A DNA stretch of 64,000 nucleotides from Apostichopus japonicus (Eukaryota; Echinodermata; Holothuroidea; Aspidochirotida; Stichopodidae). Under the pieces are notes generated by a model. The model searched no databases. It saw only the letters and a list, made by a program, of their open reading frames with translations, and had not been told where the DNA came from. The stretch is from the NCBI RefSeq assembly GCF_037975245.1, contig NC_092568.1, positions 19,552,001 to 19,616,000 of the forward strand, in the 5' to 3' direction. Shown here piece after piece: positions 16,001 to 30,700 of this stretch. A program made the position numbers and the translations under genes. The first letter of the stretch is position 1, and each line of letters starts with the position of its first letter.

Positions 16001-18715
16001 GTCACCAGGTTCATTCACACATGGAAATCGTCACACCACTTACAAATGGTCACCTTATGTTACAACAAGGACAAGATCCAGGTTCAGTAGACAACATATG
16101 TGACTGTGTTACAGCCCAACTGATGGCTAGTAGTATAATTTAATATATAAAGTAGTCCAGATGCTCACCATGGAAATACTGTACAATTTGCAATGACAGT
16201 ATGTTGTGCAAGAGTATCTACTTGAATGACCAGAATTCATCTTCTGGACGTGAAATAAAGGTAGTATTTTTTGTCCCCAAAATAGGAAAGAAAGTCAAGT
16301 TAAACTGTCACTTAGAAAATATTCATACGTCAAGAAGCATTTTACAGCCAGACACACTCAAACTCTTAAGTTACCTTCCTTGAGACATTCTAATTATTGT
16401 TGATAACTTCATTTTTTTAAAACACCTAAATCGCAACGGTCTGGAAACAAGGCTGGCGACCTTCGACAATCATCACTACTTTCAACCTTTCAGCTTACTC
16501 AATTAAAATTGATTTAGAATTAAATTAAATAAGTTCTAATCGTTAGTTTACTGCCAAATGTTGGTGAGGAACAAATACGAAATCACATCTTCAATTCTTC
16601 AGTGAATACACTGATGTATCCATGATGGCAATTATGCAATATCTAACACTTAAGTTCTAATTACCAACTACATGTGATTAATTTAATGCTTAAACAGGCT
16701 AAGTCTCCAAGAACAAAACAAAACAGAATCATTATATGACTAACATTCTCATTAAAAATTCATTTGAGGATGGTGAAGGGGGGGGGGGAAGGGAATGAGG
16801 GGAATCTTGGAAGATGTTCTAGTTTGATCAACAATCTGTGATCTCATTTTGGGTGATACTTGGTACAGAAGGATTGGTAGAATTGGCCAACCAAATGCAA
16901 AAATCTGTTCCCAGTATTTATATCTTTTTCACATATAACATACAAACTTTGCAGAACTATTTTTAACTTTTCTTTGTTAGTGCTTCATTGCCATACTTTA
17001 CTTTCTGATGGGTTCACAGCAACATTTCACTATTTACAATTGATCACAGTGATATGGGGGACCACACATGTGTACAAACTACCTTGAAATACTGTCACAT
17101 CTACCCACTACAGTAAGTACCAGTAGAGTACAGTGTTCTACAAATTTCAACTGGATATCTCATTCACTGTTTGCTCAAATTCAACTTACCAGCTGCACTA
17201 AGAATGAGAATTAGGTCAAAATGAGCATGGTAGCCTAGAATAATATAAGGGGTGTAAGGAAGTCAACTCCAAGTTATACTATAAAGGTAAACTATTTCAG
17301 TGGTGTGCACAAAAGGGGTGGGGTCATGTCCTCACCTCCATCATCAGTTGGGGGGAAAATGTTCAGTCGGGTGAATTTCAAAACTCCTCAATCCCACAGC
17401 CACACTCTTCTTTTTAACATTTGAATCTGTTGCCAACCCTTCGATAATAGGTTCATGCCACTGCATAACTCAGTCAAGGGGGGGTGGGCGGATTTCCATT
17501 CCGCCCCCCCCCCCCGCACCTTTGAAATCCTGGGCACATCACTGAATACTTTCTCAAAGGGACCATACTGATTGGAATCAAAACAATTGATAAGTAATAT
17601 AGACCTAAGTACATGCAAGGTTTTAGAACTTTTGAACTGCAAAACCACATCATTCATGACAAAACTGAATATTACTGCCTAAAAGGACAATAAGTTGTCT
17701 GTTCATCAATCAACACTGTAATCTCTGATAGAAACCATACGGAATGAGGGTTCTCTTCAGTATTTTGAACCTCTAACAAACATACATGGCACATATACAG
17801 CTGTACACTCTTAAGGCAACATAGCTTACAAGCAAAAGTTCCCCTGGGTAAACTATGTCTAGACTAACAACTGAAGCCATAGTTTCAAATGCATGATGGT
17901 TAAAAAACTTTGCAATAAAACAAAGCAAGTAACTTTTCATTGTTAATGCATTAAGAGGTCAATGAAGACTATAAGGCCTGGGAATACTGAACATTCAATG
18001 ACATTAACTGTTGCTGGTATTATAAAGTTTTTTTTTCTTTTTCTTTTTTTTCTTTATTAAAATTAAGAGATGGAAGATAATTTTTATCATCTCCAAGGCC
18101 ATCTACGTTTAGGATCAGTTGTTTCGTTGTGATGCAGTATAATACAGGCCGCAATAGTTCTACAAACTTGCATAAAAACTGACCCAATTTTGCACTTGTA
18201 ATTGTTTTCAAAGTACTAGCAGGAAACAGACGTGAGGGTATGAATTTCGATAACTTCCTCGCAAAATAATTCCCACACTTTTATCAATAACATCTGCTTC
18301 AATGGTCGCCACCATGCAACAGCTACTAGCTTAAACCACAACCAACCCACATGTTTCAAATTTTACCTGGGCGCTGTCTTTGGAGTTGTATAAAGGAGAC
18401 AGGAATGTTAACAAATGTGTGTAATGAGTGAATCATATCACACAACCAATACTGACCAGCTAGCTGGCTGCATGTTCTCATAGATCTCCTCCTCGCTATC
18501 AGCAGCAGCATCTGCTGGCCATACTCTCAAACTTTCTGCATCTTGTCAAACTCCAGTGAGGTCACACTATTAAAACTCTGCCTTGTCACATTTCGGGGAG
18601 ATTTTACAACTACAGTTAGGTTATAACCTTTTGGTTTCCTTCTGTTCTTGATAAGTAGATAAGTAGCAGACTACTTCAGAGCAAGTTCAATGCTAAACTT
18701 AAGTATATGTGTGTG

Positions 18716-18767
<52 letters not shown>

Positions 18768-21700
18768 TATCAACTATAAACTATATACTTGTTATTTATA
18801 CAAACTGAATTAATTTAAAGTAATTCCAGAGGGAAATTTAGTTTTGACTAATGGTATAGCGTATAAATACTAAAGCATCCTGAGGGAAATTTGCATGCAA
18901 AATTTCTGTATTGCTTTCATCAAAATGGTGATAGTTGAAATTGTCACGTTTGTTCCATAAGTTTGTTTCAAGCTAACAGGTGTAATGTCATAGTTGCACA
19001 CTGGTATACAGCAAAACGGTTCATTTTCTTTACTGTTCACTCTAATATCATTTTTTGACCTTCGTTTGGATAGGGTTTCAACTTTGCTTTAGGGGACGCA
19101 AAGTTATCAGTCCCCCATTGACTATATAGTTTATTCCTGTTTTAATGAAACATTCCAAGTCTGAAAAAGAAAATTACATCATGAACTGTTTTCAAGAACA
19201 ACTTAAAAAATGTGTTACTGTGCCTCTATTACATCACACCTGCTTGTTTCACGTTCACTTTTGGTACAAAACAGGGGGGTCAACTGCCTATTGTCTCAAA
19301 AGCAATGCATGGGACTTGAATGTAAGTTTCATCAGGATGTGTAGAATATGTGTGTTCCTCTTTCATTGGCCAGAAATAAATTTTCACTTGGCCAATCCTT
19401 TGAAGCATTGTAGCGAACTTTATGTAGCATTTAAATGGTCAGCTATTACTATATGCAATTATTTTAAATGGGTGAATGACCACAGTCACAGCAGGTGAAT
19501 GAGGTGCTCTGTGTAGCACTTATATACATTTGTCAAGACCTGTTAGTGTTGCAAACCACAAAGTGTCTGCAGCAAATTCTTAAAAAATGTCTCAAGTACT
19601 CCAACAATAAAGAAGGCTTGCCTTGATTTGGTTCTTGCCTGCTCGTACACTCAACTGACTGTAACCTCTCAGATCGTGTTCCTCTACTACTCCAACTCTT
19701 TATAGAGGGGATTATTGAATTATAAACTTTAGAAACAGACATAACTTCCACACTGAGCTACCATGGATCATGTTTACTACTTTTTGTGTGTGCTCCATCA
19801 GGGGACCTCAGGGCCTATCAGTCTCATTTCAGAAATCAACATCATTTTAATCTATACTTTTAATATTCTGTGTTCATTACATCAGTTCTGCTTAATATGC
19901 TGGCTTCATAGGCGTAGGAGGCGGGTGGCTGCAGCTTCCCCAACCAACTATTTTGGTGAAAATTCGGGCAATATGCTGATAATTTTTCGGGCACCTACTG
20001 GAAGAAGAATAATTTGCAGTGTGTTTTTCATTTTTTTGGGGGGTGAAAATTCGGGCAATATGCTGATAATTTTTCGGGCACCTACTGGAAGAAGAATAAT
20101 TTGCAGTGTGTTTTTCATTTTTTGGGGGGGTGAAAATTCGGGCAATATGCTGATAATTTTTCGAGCACCTACTGAAAGAAGAATAATTTGCAGTGTGTTT
20201 TTCGAATTTTTTGGTGAAAATTCGGGCAATATGCTGATAATTTTTTCGGGCACCTACTGAAAGAAGAATAATTTGCAGTGTTTTTTTCAATTTTTTGGGT
20301 GAAAGTTTGGGCAATATGCTGAAAATTTTTCAGGCACCTACCAGTGGCGGAGCGTCCATACAGTTAGAGGACTCAAATGGACTGCTGGTGCCCTTTTCAG
20401 CTAGTTACCCCTTTTTACTTATTCGCGATTATTGACTTTTTTATTGCGCTCTCAAATACCTATTGACATTTGTCACGTTTTGTTGGTGCAATTTTCTGAC
20501 AAATGGAGATGACAGTACCTATTTATTCTTTGTTTATCTGCAAATTAGCTAGGCCTGGAAAGGGTCATTTCCGGCGATCTAGGGAGTATCTTTACTCAAA
20601 AAATTTTTGTGTACGCTCCGCGCCAACCTGTGGTGGCGCTCCACTTAGACAGTGTCGAAAGGGCCCCTACAGACCATTCTCTCCCCCCTGACCAATTCCC
20701 CTAGCTCCGCCACTGGTACCTACTGAAAGAAGAATAATTTGCAATGTGTTTTTCAATGGTTAAACTTATATTATTATTATTATTATCATTGTTGTTGTAA
20801 CGACTTCCCCAATAATTATTACCAATATGGAAGGGTAATAACACGGAAAACGATTTTATGTTATTTGCATGTGATGTAATAACCGATGAATGCCTATATG
20901 ATATGCACATTGACATGTGGAACGCGCGCTGAGCGCACGAAAAATTTTGGTTGTATTTTTTCGGGCAAGTCGTTACAGCCCCCCCAAATCAAATGAGGCT
21001 CCTACGCCTATGGCTGGCTTCCAATAACGTGTGACAATCACTGTGTTCACATCGTCATCAGATCAGTCTGATGATGAGCATGTTGTCAGATCTTTGATGT
21101 GCACCTGGAGGGGGCTAATGCACACCCATGGGGGGGTGGGGGTATGGCGAGACTTGGGAGGGGATTCACATATATGTTAGCTGAAGTTTGTGGTATTTGT
21201 GCAGTACTGTGCAATCTTAAAGTTTCAGGGGGACATCTCCCTATCAAAATATCAAACTAATTCAAAAATTTCATACATTTATGATACCAACAACTACTAG
21301 GAGGATGTGGCATTGACCAAACCCACCCCCCCCCCCCAAAAAAAAACTGCAATTTTGCTAAGCAATCTGCAAGTTCAATCACCAGAAGATCTGTTAAACT
21401 CCCAAAACTGCAAATATAATGTATTGTACACAACTCTGCACATGCATTACCCCTATCATGATTTCTACTTTCATGTTTAAATTTACTATTTAACAGGCCA
21501 AACTATACCCACCGTAAATAGCTGATACAATAAAACAAGATACATGTTATGGTGATACTTCAGGCATATATCTATAGTCCAACCCATATATCTCACACGA
21601 ACTCATCCAAGCACTATCTATTAATTATAATATCTCAGAGATAGATGTTATGATATCAAAGTCCGGTTATATCGATCCCCTGGTATGTCAAAGTAATCAC

Positions 21701-24700
21701 TCCAGGCAATAAGTATAAAAGACGAATCCTGTATCGACCTACAGCCTCACAGCACTAAGCCAGTTAGTGTTAACTACTGTATGCTGTTTTTACCCTGGCA
21801 GGGTGATAGTTCCATGACCAGTTACAATATTTTATAAATTTATGCTTCATTTTTCCTTTTCCTTATCAAGAGAAATCTCCCATATAGAGTAACACAGGAA
21901 TCAAGTAAGTGGTCCATGAAGTAAAAACTTTATGTACCATCCTTAAAAACCCACCCAGGGAGATAACATTTTGTAACTTTACCACTGTATCTTGTCACTG
22001 CTAGGATGCGGGTTAATCTGGGATGGGGTTATAATCCCGATCCCACCACACAAGGTGGATCTTGCACTTCTAAAAATTAGACCGAGAATTTTATTTTTGA
22101 GCCAAAAAAAATTATGGTAATTGTTTGATCATTCGACAGTACCCCAATACAATTTTTTTGTTTTAATTCAGTTTTTTTATCTATGAATGTTATGTTCTGT
22201 ATTTATATACCGAATTACTGATATTCACTCACACATAAAATAAATACAACCCCTAAATAACTGTCCTAACTGGAACTGCGGGGATCAACAATCATATAAG
22301 TGAGCTGTTTCCAATCTACCGAGATTGCATGGCTAACACTGGGAGGACCAACCAACATATATAGATATATAACAGACATACAGTATGGGCTACAAGGATC
22401 ATCTAGGGTTAACCACACTCAAAATTCAACACACTTTGGACAATGCAACTCAAAGCTCAAATATACTTAGTCCTAATGAGTAGGCTTATAGGTCAGCCCT
22501 AGTAAAGGAGCCCCATTTAAAATTGACCATGGCAATATAAACAACTTCAAGGGATTGGAGTTTGATTATTTACCTTAAGAAAATAACTCCAGTGAGAGGA
22601 ATTGCTTTTAGATTTAGTATATAACCGAACAGGTGGAACATCATGAGACTGTTTACAAACCTGCATCCTCTTCATGAAGTGTTCTGCAGTGTTTGTAGAG
22701 AGGAAGAATCTCCCCAACCCCCAACCGTCCTATGAAGCTAGTTGATAAAAACAATCAAAAGAACCCAGATAACTAACTGTATGAACCTGCAGTATAGTAC
22801 ATGACATGGAAAGCTGATAATTAGCTGCCTATCTTGAAATGTTCAGAGCTGTTGGTGATGGGAAAACTAAAACTGATATAATTTTGGACCTTATAATTTC
22901 TTTCACACCTGGAATTTGAAATTGTAGAGCTTTAGTGAATACAATGACATCCTAAGGTCTGTTCTCCCATAGACGTTGTTATCCCGCATGTTAATATAAA
23001 AACAGAAAGTTAACCTGCGAGAGTTAGTGATAGGTACTCATCTACCATGGTGTAAATGAAGATTGAAGTTTGGGAAGGTTGTCAGCATGTACAACACCAA
23101 TAACAAAACTCATACTTCCAACAAAATACAGGGTACACGGTAAATTAATTAGCTCAGGTCTGTCAATTACCTACAGCTGTTGGAAACCTCAAGGTTGGTG
23201 TCTGATGATCCACAAAGTCTCCTCCTTCAGTGGAGTTGCAACATTGTACAACCCCCCACCCACCCCACCCCCCATTCTACTATGTCTAGGGGATGCCCGA
23301 AGCAAGTGTAAAATCTGCTTGAGGCGATAAATGTAGAAAATTCTTATCTTAAAATAGTTCAATAAACATTGGTAATCAATGCCTTAGAACATTTCTCTTT
23401 CATGAGGCAGAAATAAATTTTCATCTCAGGGACTGTCCTATTCATGGCAAAGGATGACACTAGAATGTCCCTGTGAATATTTCAAAAATTCAGCACAAGC
23501 CCCTGATAAAATCTTTAAGAAGAGGGGAGGTGGGGTGTTCAACACTACTAGAGGATCCCCTCCCCCAACCCCTCCCCCCAACAATGGGTATAAAATTTGA
23601 AACACCACCTTTGGTCTGCATTAAGCTACCATTTAATATGGAAGCTTCCAGCTTTGGTTTACCTCCGACCTGAGAAAAGATACAGTTAATATTAGCTCCG
23701 GATTAAATAATCAAGGTAAATTACAAAACATAACCTTACCAATCAAATCAATTAGTAAAATCAAGTACGCTCGTTGGAAATCTCTTTATCTTCATTGTAG
23801 CAATCAGTGAGTAAGTGACCTTACCACCAGGTTAAGACTCAACCGCACTAGTTGTTGGGTACAACAAAAGATACAGATGTAGGACTCTTTATGAAAGGAT
23901 ATGGTACAATTTACAGTACAAAAGCTTAATGGGGCAATGAATGAGAAGGCAGAGGGGGGGGGGGGGGGAGACAGTGAAACAATAAGTTGTAATTTATCAA
24001 TGCGTCAATCAGCACCAGGCATACTATAACAATAACTTATGTACATTTTAAAGTTCTTGCAGTATACGGTTTGAAAATAATTGGCCGCCCACTTGAAGGC
24101 GTAAGTCACAAAAGAAAATTTAAACACAGACCAATATATACAGTGACAGCTGTTAGACCAAATAATTTGAATCTAACTAGAATTTCATTTCATCTTTTTC
24201 TTGTCTTTCTGTTGCTCTACACAACTGAATTTTTTGAAGTCATATCATTTTCATATAGCTGGCCCTTTTGAATTTTGATTACTGAATAGGTTAATTATTA
24301 GGCGACAGAGTTTTGAAGTGGCATACTAAACAAAAATGTGTAATATACACTTGGCAAGGTCTCATATACAATAGCATTTTTCAAACAGCTAATTTCAGAA
24401 AAGTGCAGCGAGACTGTAAGTGCGGACGCTAATACTGAGCACAGAGCTTTGGGTGTTATTAAGTAATCTTTCTTACCTAAACCGACTGTAGTCTAGAAAC
24501 CTCTTTTAACAATCTGTTTTTAAATTCTTAAATGGCCTTGTTATCTTGTTTTCTGTTTTGTTTTTTCTTGACAGTTCTGAATGGAATGCAACGCAACCAA
24601 CGGAAGAAAAACAGCGGCTCCATGGTTAGTGAAAACCATGGAATTATTTATCCTGGCATGACAGAGGAACTAAGTCACAGGATATCCTTTGACCAAAGCA

Positions 24701-27700
24701 CTGTCTATATCAATATTGTTGCTGGTGGCTTCATCATGGTCTCCAACAGGTCACTACAACTAGTGATACATCATAATCTACAATACAGTGCGGTCTTTAA
24801 TCGGCATGGCTGTTTTTGAGAACCAGATTGGGCCTGGGACAATTATGTCACCGAGAGAGAGGACCAAGCTGTATGCCACCAAAAGTCCTTTTTGAAGTCT
24901 ATTATTTTTCCTTCGTTATGCAGATTAGGATAAATTATATTCTTTTCCCTATATTACCCAGGTGTCCCTACTTTTCAACCCTCTTCCCCACCCCCTCCGG
25001 ACTGTAGCAATTGATCGACCCATGACTAACCTCTTGTCTGACAGACTACATTTTTCAAACGAAATCCTTAACTTTTAAGTTTTTTTTCATCAAAGTTTGA
25101 AGAGTTAATTTTTAAGGAGACTTCAGACGAATACAGCACACTGCCATCCATGCCATGTCCCCGTTTACAACCAAGACTTGATGAATTGCGTCCGTCCATA
25201 GTGATCGTATTCTGGCATACATTTGTTATACCTGTACTAGTTGCAACCTCTAGTAACTATCTAGAGCAGAGAGACACTTTGAGACCAGTCATTCAAACTT
25301 TAACCAGTGGGAATTCTCCTTGAGTCCTTGTATTCATAACTCATGCATTTGCCCTTGTGCTAATGTACCAGTCTATTCTGCTAACACAAGACACTGCTAC
25401 TTCATCCCCTATTACCACCAGATATAATACTCCGTATCTTTTATCTTACCTTGTAAATGCAAACCCTAGATATATTCTGTGCCCTTCTGAAAATGATTAC
25501 AACCAGCTGGAATATATTTTTCCCCCCTTTACTTTTCATGTGGAGAGAGTCTACACTGATTCTGTCATAGAATCTGATGCCTAGCTTACCGCACATAAAA
25601 ACCTTGGCTACTTATACCCTCTCTGTCAGCTGGCAAACTTATTCAGGTCAAGTACCGCAAATTACAAAGAGTTGCATTGATACCATGAAAGAATTTATGA
25701 TATTGAAATCTATGGGATGCTCTCTCTCTCCAAATTGCTGGTGGATATTTTCAGGGTTCAGTGTCTAAGAGAAGGAGGGAGGGAGAAAGAGAGAAAGCAA
25801 TACTTCTCCCAAAGAACTAGGTTCAACTAGAACTTGAGAGATTAACTTGTAACCTCTGGAAACCCCCTAGAGAGACACTTAACTCTGAGTCAGTCATTAA
25901 ATGTGGCAACTGTAAGATTTGTCCAGTTTCAAATGTGGTTAGAGGTGAGACTTCACAGCAGGTCATCAAATCTGCTATTAATGGAACTTTTGTAACCAAT
26001 CACAAAGGGTTATTTTATACAGCCTTTTTACCTGTCACAGGAGAGAGAGACAGCCTTGAACAACCACAATGATTCATATGTGACTTTTGAAAAATGTCTA
26101 GAATTGGTCATTATTATGGAAATCCTGTAGACGACCAAAAGCACAGTACTGCATAGTCAGCAACAAAAAAGTAAAATTGTACTTATGTTTTTCAGTCTTG
26201 TGGTAATGTGCTTGACCAACTAATACCATTCACACAAAGTCCCATACCCCCCCCCATCCTATTCCCACTATATCTCTTTTTATTTCTTCTAATATTTTAG
26301 CTATGGGCCAGTTTTCTTCCTTCTCCACATTGCTTTTCTTTTCTACTTCATGTAAGTTTATGGAAACATCACAACATATCGGCTCCAAAATGATAAGCCT
26401 GCTGAAATTGCTAAGAATTTTCAAAAGTACATTTCTGACAGAGTTCTTGGTCTCCACTTGAGGCTATTTCCAGATGTTGAAGGAGGTTCATACTTTTTAT
26501 CTTTTTCCTTCTTAGCACTTAGAAGAAGGTTCGTACTTAATAGAGAATTAAATATGAAGACAGATCTATAAACCAAGTATGAAGTTAGTACCCACCATGA
26601 ACTTTTTGAGTTACCGTGTTGGAATGCAAGTGTCACATACACACACACCATCGCATAGATTCAATGTGCCTCCAGCAAGGAATTAACCAGAGGGAAACCC
26701 TTCCCAGGGTTTACTTGCCTTTAAAAACACCACATATGCAGCACAAGAGTGCTATACAAGCTAAACCCTTGCTGTCACAGTTCATACTACAGATGGAGAC
26801 CAGTATAAATCTAAATAAAACAAAACTGTTAGCAAACTGGTTATCCACAACAGCGCCTGTGTAATGGATTGTGTAAAAGTAAGAGGGTCTGACGTTTCGA
26901 TCCTAGCAGGATCTTCTTCACAGGCTGTAAAGTATAAATTTACAAAGAGTCAGTGCTGACATGGTTTGATGATTGTGTGACATTTACCACAACGATGATA
27001 GGAAGACAGAGGGACATTGTTTGTTGTTGGTGACTTATTTTTGCCTGCTCGCTCTAACAACAAAGAGCTGAATCTGCATTTGTTATACATGGTAGTTAAA
27101 GGGTGTGAAGATTGCCCAAAAAGAAACATCACATGCTGGTAGTCTGACCTAGTTTCGAATGAGGTGTAACAGAAGTGTTAGACACCACCATCGATACCAG
27201 AAAATACACACACATGGCTTGCTACCATCGGTACTTAGACACTAGTGTACAATCAATACATACAGCTGCGATCAATACCCACAGCACAGTGTAAAAACAA
27301 TACAGCGATGGACATCTCAGGTCCAGCTAAATATAACAAGGTATCACGTTTCATTACTGTACCGTCTGCATTTTGTAGCGACACGAACAAAACGTCACTT
27401 GCAAGCAAAGGAAAGTTAACTTTTTCAGATGGCTGCACGCGGTTTGGGGCGAGTATTCGAACAATGCCTTAAACTTGATGAGATCCATTTGAGATTTTCA
27501 CATTTTACCCTCTGCTAACCCCAAATTAACTTTGACCTCCACCCAAAACAATAGGGTTCTGATACCAATTTTGGGGAAGCCACATGCCATATATGAGAAT
27601 TGCTGAGGCTACCTCCCTTGAGATATGGTGTTTACATGCTAGGGCATCACATGCACATACACACACACATGCCAACTTGACTACATAGGTTATTTGCCTG

Positions 27701-30700
27701 CCTTATGGCAAGTAACCAAAAAAGGAAGTGAATTATCAAGTAAAAATCTTCTCTCCACCTCAATTAGAATACACCATCATCTCTTGTTGACTTTTCCCAT
27801 TCTTATATCTTTCCTCCTTTACTATAACTTTGTTACCTTCTATTCCAGTTTATTAAAAAGAAGGTATTTAAAGCTGTCAATAAACCACCAGGGGATTAAG
27901 AATGAAAGCTACCTCACTGATTTCAATTACTTTTAATCCGAAGCCACTTATTCCATTCTAAACAGCTTAAACTCTATAGACTCAGTCGGTGTTGATAAAA
28001 GGCTTACTTGTAAGTTTATACTTCCCCCTGATTAACTACACCATGCTTTAATTGCCTGATAGCTGCCAAGGGTAAAATGCTTTTAGATCAGACTTTTGTG
28101 CTAGGGTGCTGTACCAACTTTCAGTATTTTTCTACAGAACCTAAGGTATTACTTAAATTGAGTGCACTGGAGATGATTGAGAGCATCTTCAAGTCTATGG
28201 TACCTGGAAAGGGAGGGTGAAGGAGGGGGGGGGGGTGGATGAGTGAAAGTACAACTGATATAAACAAAAAACTAATGTGATTTAAAAATTCTTTAATTGA
28301 TATTCAGAAAATTTTCCGTTTCTAACCTTCATGCTTCCCTCCCAATTCCATCCTTCATAACCTGGTATTCCACTAGGATCGCCAAAATGTCTAGGAGGGT
28401 TGCTAGATATTTGGAACAAATCATCATATTGCCAATGTACATAGCAAAAAGGGGGAATATGTTGAACATGAAATACAGTATACACTACTAAAGTTGGAAA
28501 ATAAAATTCCATTTTCCAAATTCTGCAAAGCAACCTTCATATAATTTTTGAGTGGCATAGACCTATTTCCATGGCAACAACATTAGCTGCTGGAGGGTCA
28601 CCAAGATGATCGAGGTGAAAATTGGGGTCACCATGCAAGCAAAACGTTTGAGGGGCTTTGTATCACTCCTAACACCACTGTCAATACAACATGCTAAATT
28701 TAGTGCAAATTTTGGAATTCATTTTATGTTCAACATGACAACTTACAGAGCACAAACATTTAACTTAGAATGTGATGGAGAGCATGTCAAATGTTTCCAT
28801 AAATTGTATAGGATATTTTTTTATTAAAAACAGATCCACTGAATGAAATATACTAATAAATGAACAATATTGTCGGAGTTCACTTTCTACGGTTGTTCAT
28901 CCATAATGTCTGAAAGTCTGTCATTCAATTCAGTTAAAGGGTGTGAACTCTCGCGCAAAAAGAAATGTCTAATGCCAGTAATCTGACCTAGTTTCGAATG
29001 AGGTGTAACAGAAGTGCTAGACACCACCATCGATCCCAGAAAATACACACACAGCTTGCTATCGTCGGTAATTAGACACTAGTGTACAGTCAGTACATAC
29101 AGTTGTGGTCAGTACCCACAGTACAGTACAAACGATACAGCGATGGACATCTCAGGTATAACAAGGTATCACGTTTCATTACTATCTGCATTTTGTAGCG
29201 ACAAGCAGAAAACTTCACTTGCAAAGCAATGGAAAGTTAACTTTTTCAGAGCGCGGCACGCGGTTTGGGGCCAGTCTTCAAAGCCTTAAAGTCTTGAAAA
29301 GTTCTTTTATTTCCCCGACCTCAGAGCGAATCGCCACCAATCAAGCTTCACTGACTTTTCAAGTGCATAAAATTAATTTAAAAAAAAAAAAACATTTACA
29401 AAAAATATATTTGTGCATCAACCTTAGCAAAAATGCCTGTCTCCCATATATCTGGAGGACAATCTTGTCTCAAATGAAGAGCCGACCACCATGTGTTCTC
29501 CATACTTTGAAGTGTTGTATGTTCCCAGTACTCAACAAGAAGATCAGTACCTTCTCTGCATACCACCGGTCTGTTCAACAGCTGAACACTATGACTCCCA
29601 GGGCGTATTGATTTCTCTTTATTAATCAGTCAATGGGTGTGACTCAGAAGGCCAAAGGGTTTTCCATTTATTGTGATAACTACTAGCCTACTACATAATG
29701 AAACAAGTCAGAAATCGAATGGGGGCCATTTAACTATTTTCATGCCTTGAACTGAAGTGAATCAATTTCACAGTACTTACAAGTCAGACTTGGACAATTT
29801 CAAAAGGGACATGTATACAAAGTGAAGTTAAAAGAGGCATCACTCGATCCATCAAACTTCGGTGAAGCCTTTATCTTGGTGTCAGAGTCTACATCACCGA
29901 TTGTTTAAAAACTTGTGAACATAAACTGAAATTACTTTATATGGCAATAGTGAGGACTGAAGTATATGGGATTGTCACAAACTCATCAGCACGGTGCACG
30001 AAATTAGACGCTGACCCAAACCTCAAAATCTGTGGTGAAATGTTCGGCAGGGATTACCGCTCGATTCAACCTCGGAGAAGCGGCTCGAAGACCGAATACA
30101 CCTCCAGGCGATCTACCTTGAGGCCTAAGCCTACTTTGTATTTGAACCTCTAGACAAAAGCTGCAATTGTGATGAATTATGTGATTATTGCTTCATTTTT
30201 ATTGTTTTTTTACTGGAAACAATTACCAGCCTACTGCATCACAGGCGAGTGGATGATATTGTTTAAAGTACGGTCAATAGACATATTAAACAATCAAGTG
30301 TCAAATTTCTACTCTTGATTGGAACAGCACTACAACAACGACCTTGCATATGAATTCAGTAACGAAACACAACCCAGTTCTGCAAGGAGCCATCTGCACT
30401 GTACTTTTAAACTCCTACTGTAGGTCACAGTACAGCATGTTCACATTGAGATACAGTACATTTACAAAGAGAAGTGACATGGGCTTCCGTTTTGGAAAGT
30501 TGCAAGGTGTAGTATCTGTTTATCTTTGGCTTTCAATCTTCAGCTTGATACCACCAACTTTAAGGTCATGCATGACTTTACCAGTTCAAAGAGATGGATG
30601 TTTAAGGCCAACTGATAACTTCCTTTTCCACCACCAATCCCACAATAATTGCTTTCAAAGGGAAGCTTTCAGATATATCTGTCAGAAATGACAACATGAG

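Larger units (their letters stand above)
19907..21012. mobile_element. hAT-like MITE (CATAGGCGTAGGAG family), copy 1, with internal tandem array and nested MITE
   Basis: Inverted termini CATAGGCGTAGGAG (19907) and CTCCTACGCCTATG (ends 21012) lie inside a perfect 8-bp duplication GCTGGCTT (19899-19906, 21013-21020). The subterminal blocks (CTGCAGC near the left end; TTCGGGCAAGTCGTTACAGC near the right end) recur in the copy at 60600. The interior holds an array of about 87-bp repeats (19955-20341) and a second hAT-like MITE (20342-20715). No transposase. Confidence 0.9.

Noticed and set aside
19763-20314. Repeat-protein genes of 100-165 codons on both strands
   Set aside because: They are translations of the 87-bp array inside a MITE.
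24532-24819. Plus-strand ORF with a hydrophobic N-terminus
   Set aside because: Inside nidogen intron 3, no homology seen, base composition like the surrounding intron.
28282-28533. Minus-strand ORF with NPPRHFGDPSGIPG-like peptide
   Set aside because: No recognisable domain, no splice phase match to nidogen exons, and in-frame stops just upstream; probably chance or an old repeat.
30344-30691. 115-codon plus-strand ORF
   Set aside because: Intronic, no recognisable domain, composition of non-coding DNA.
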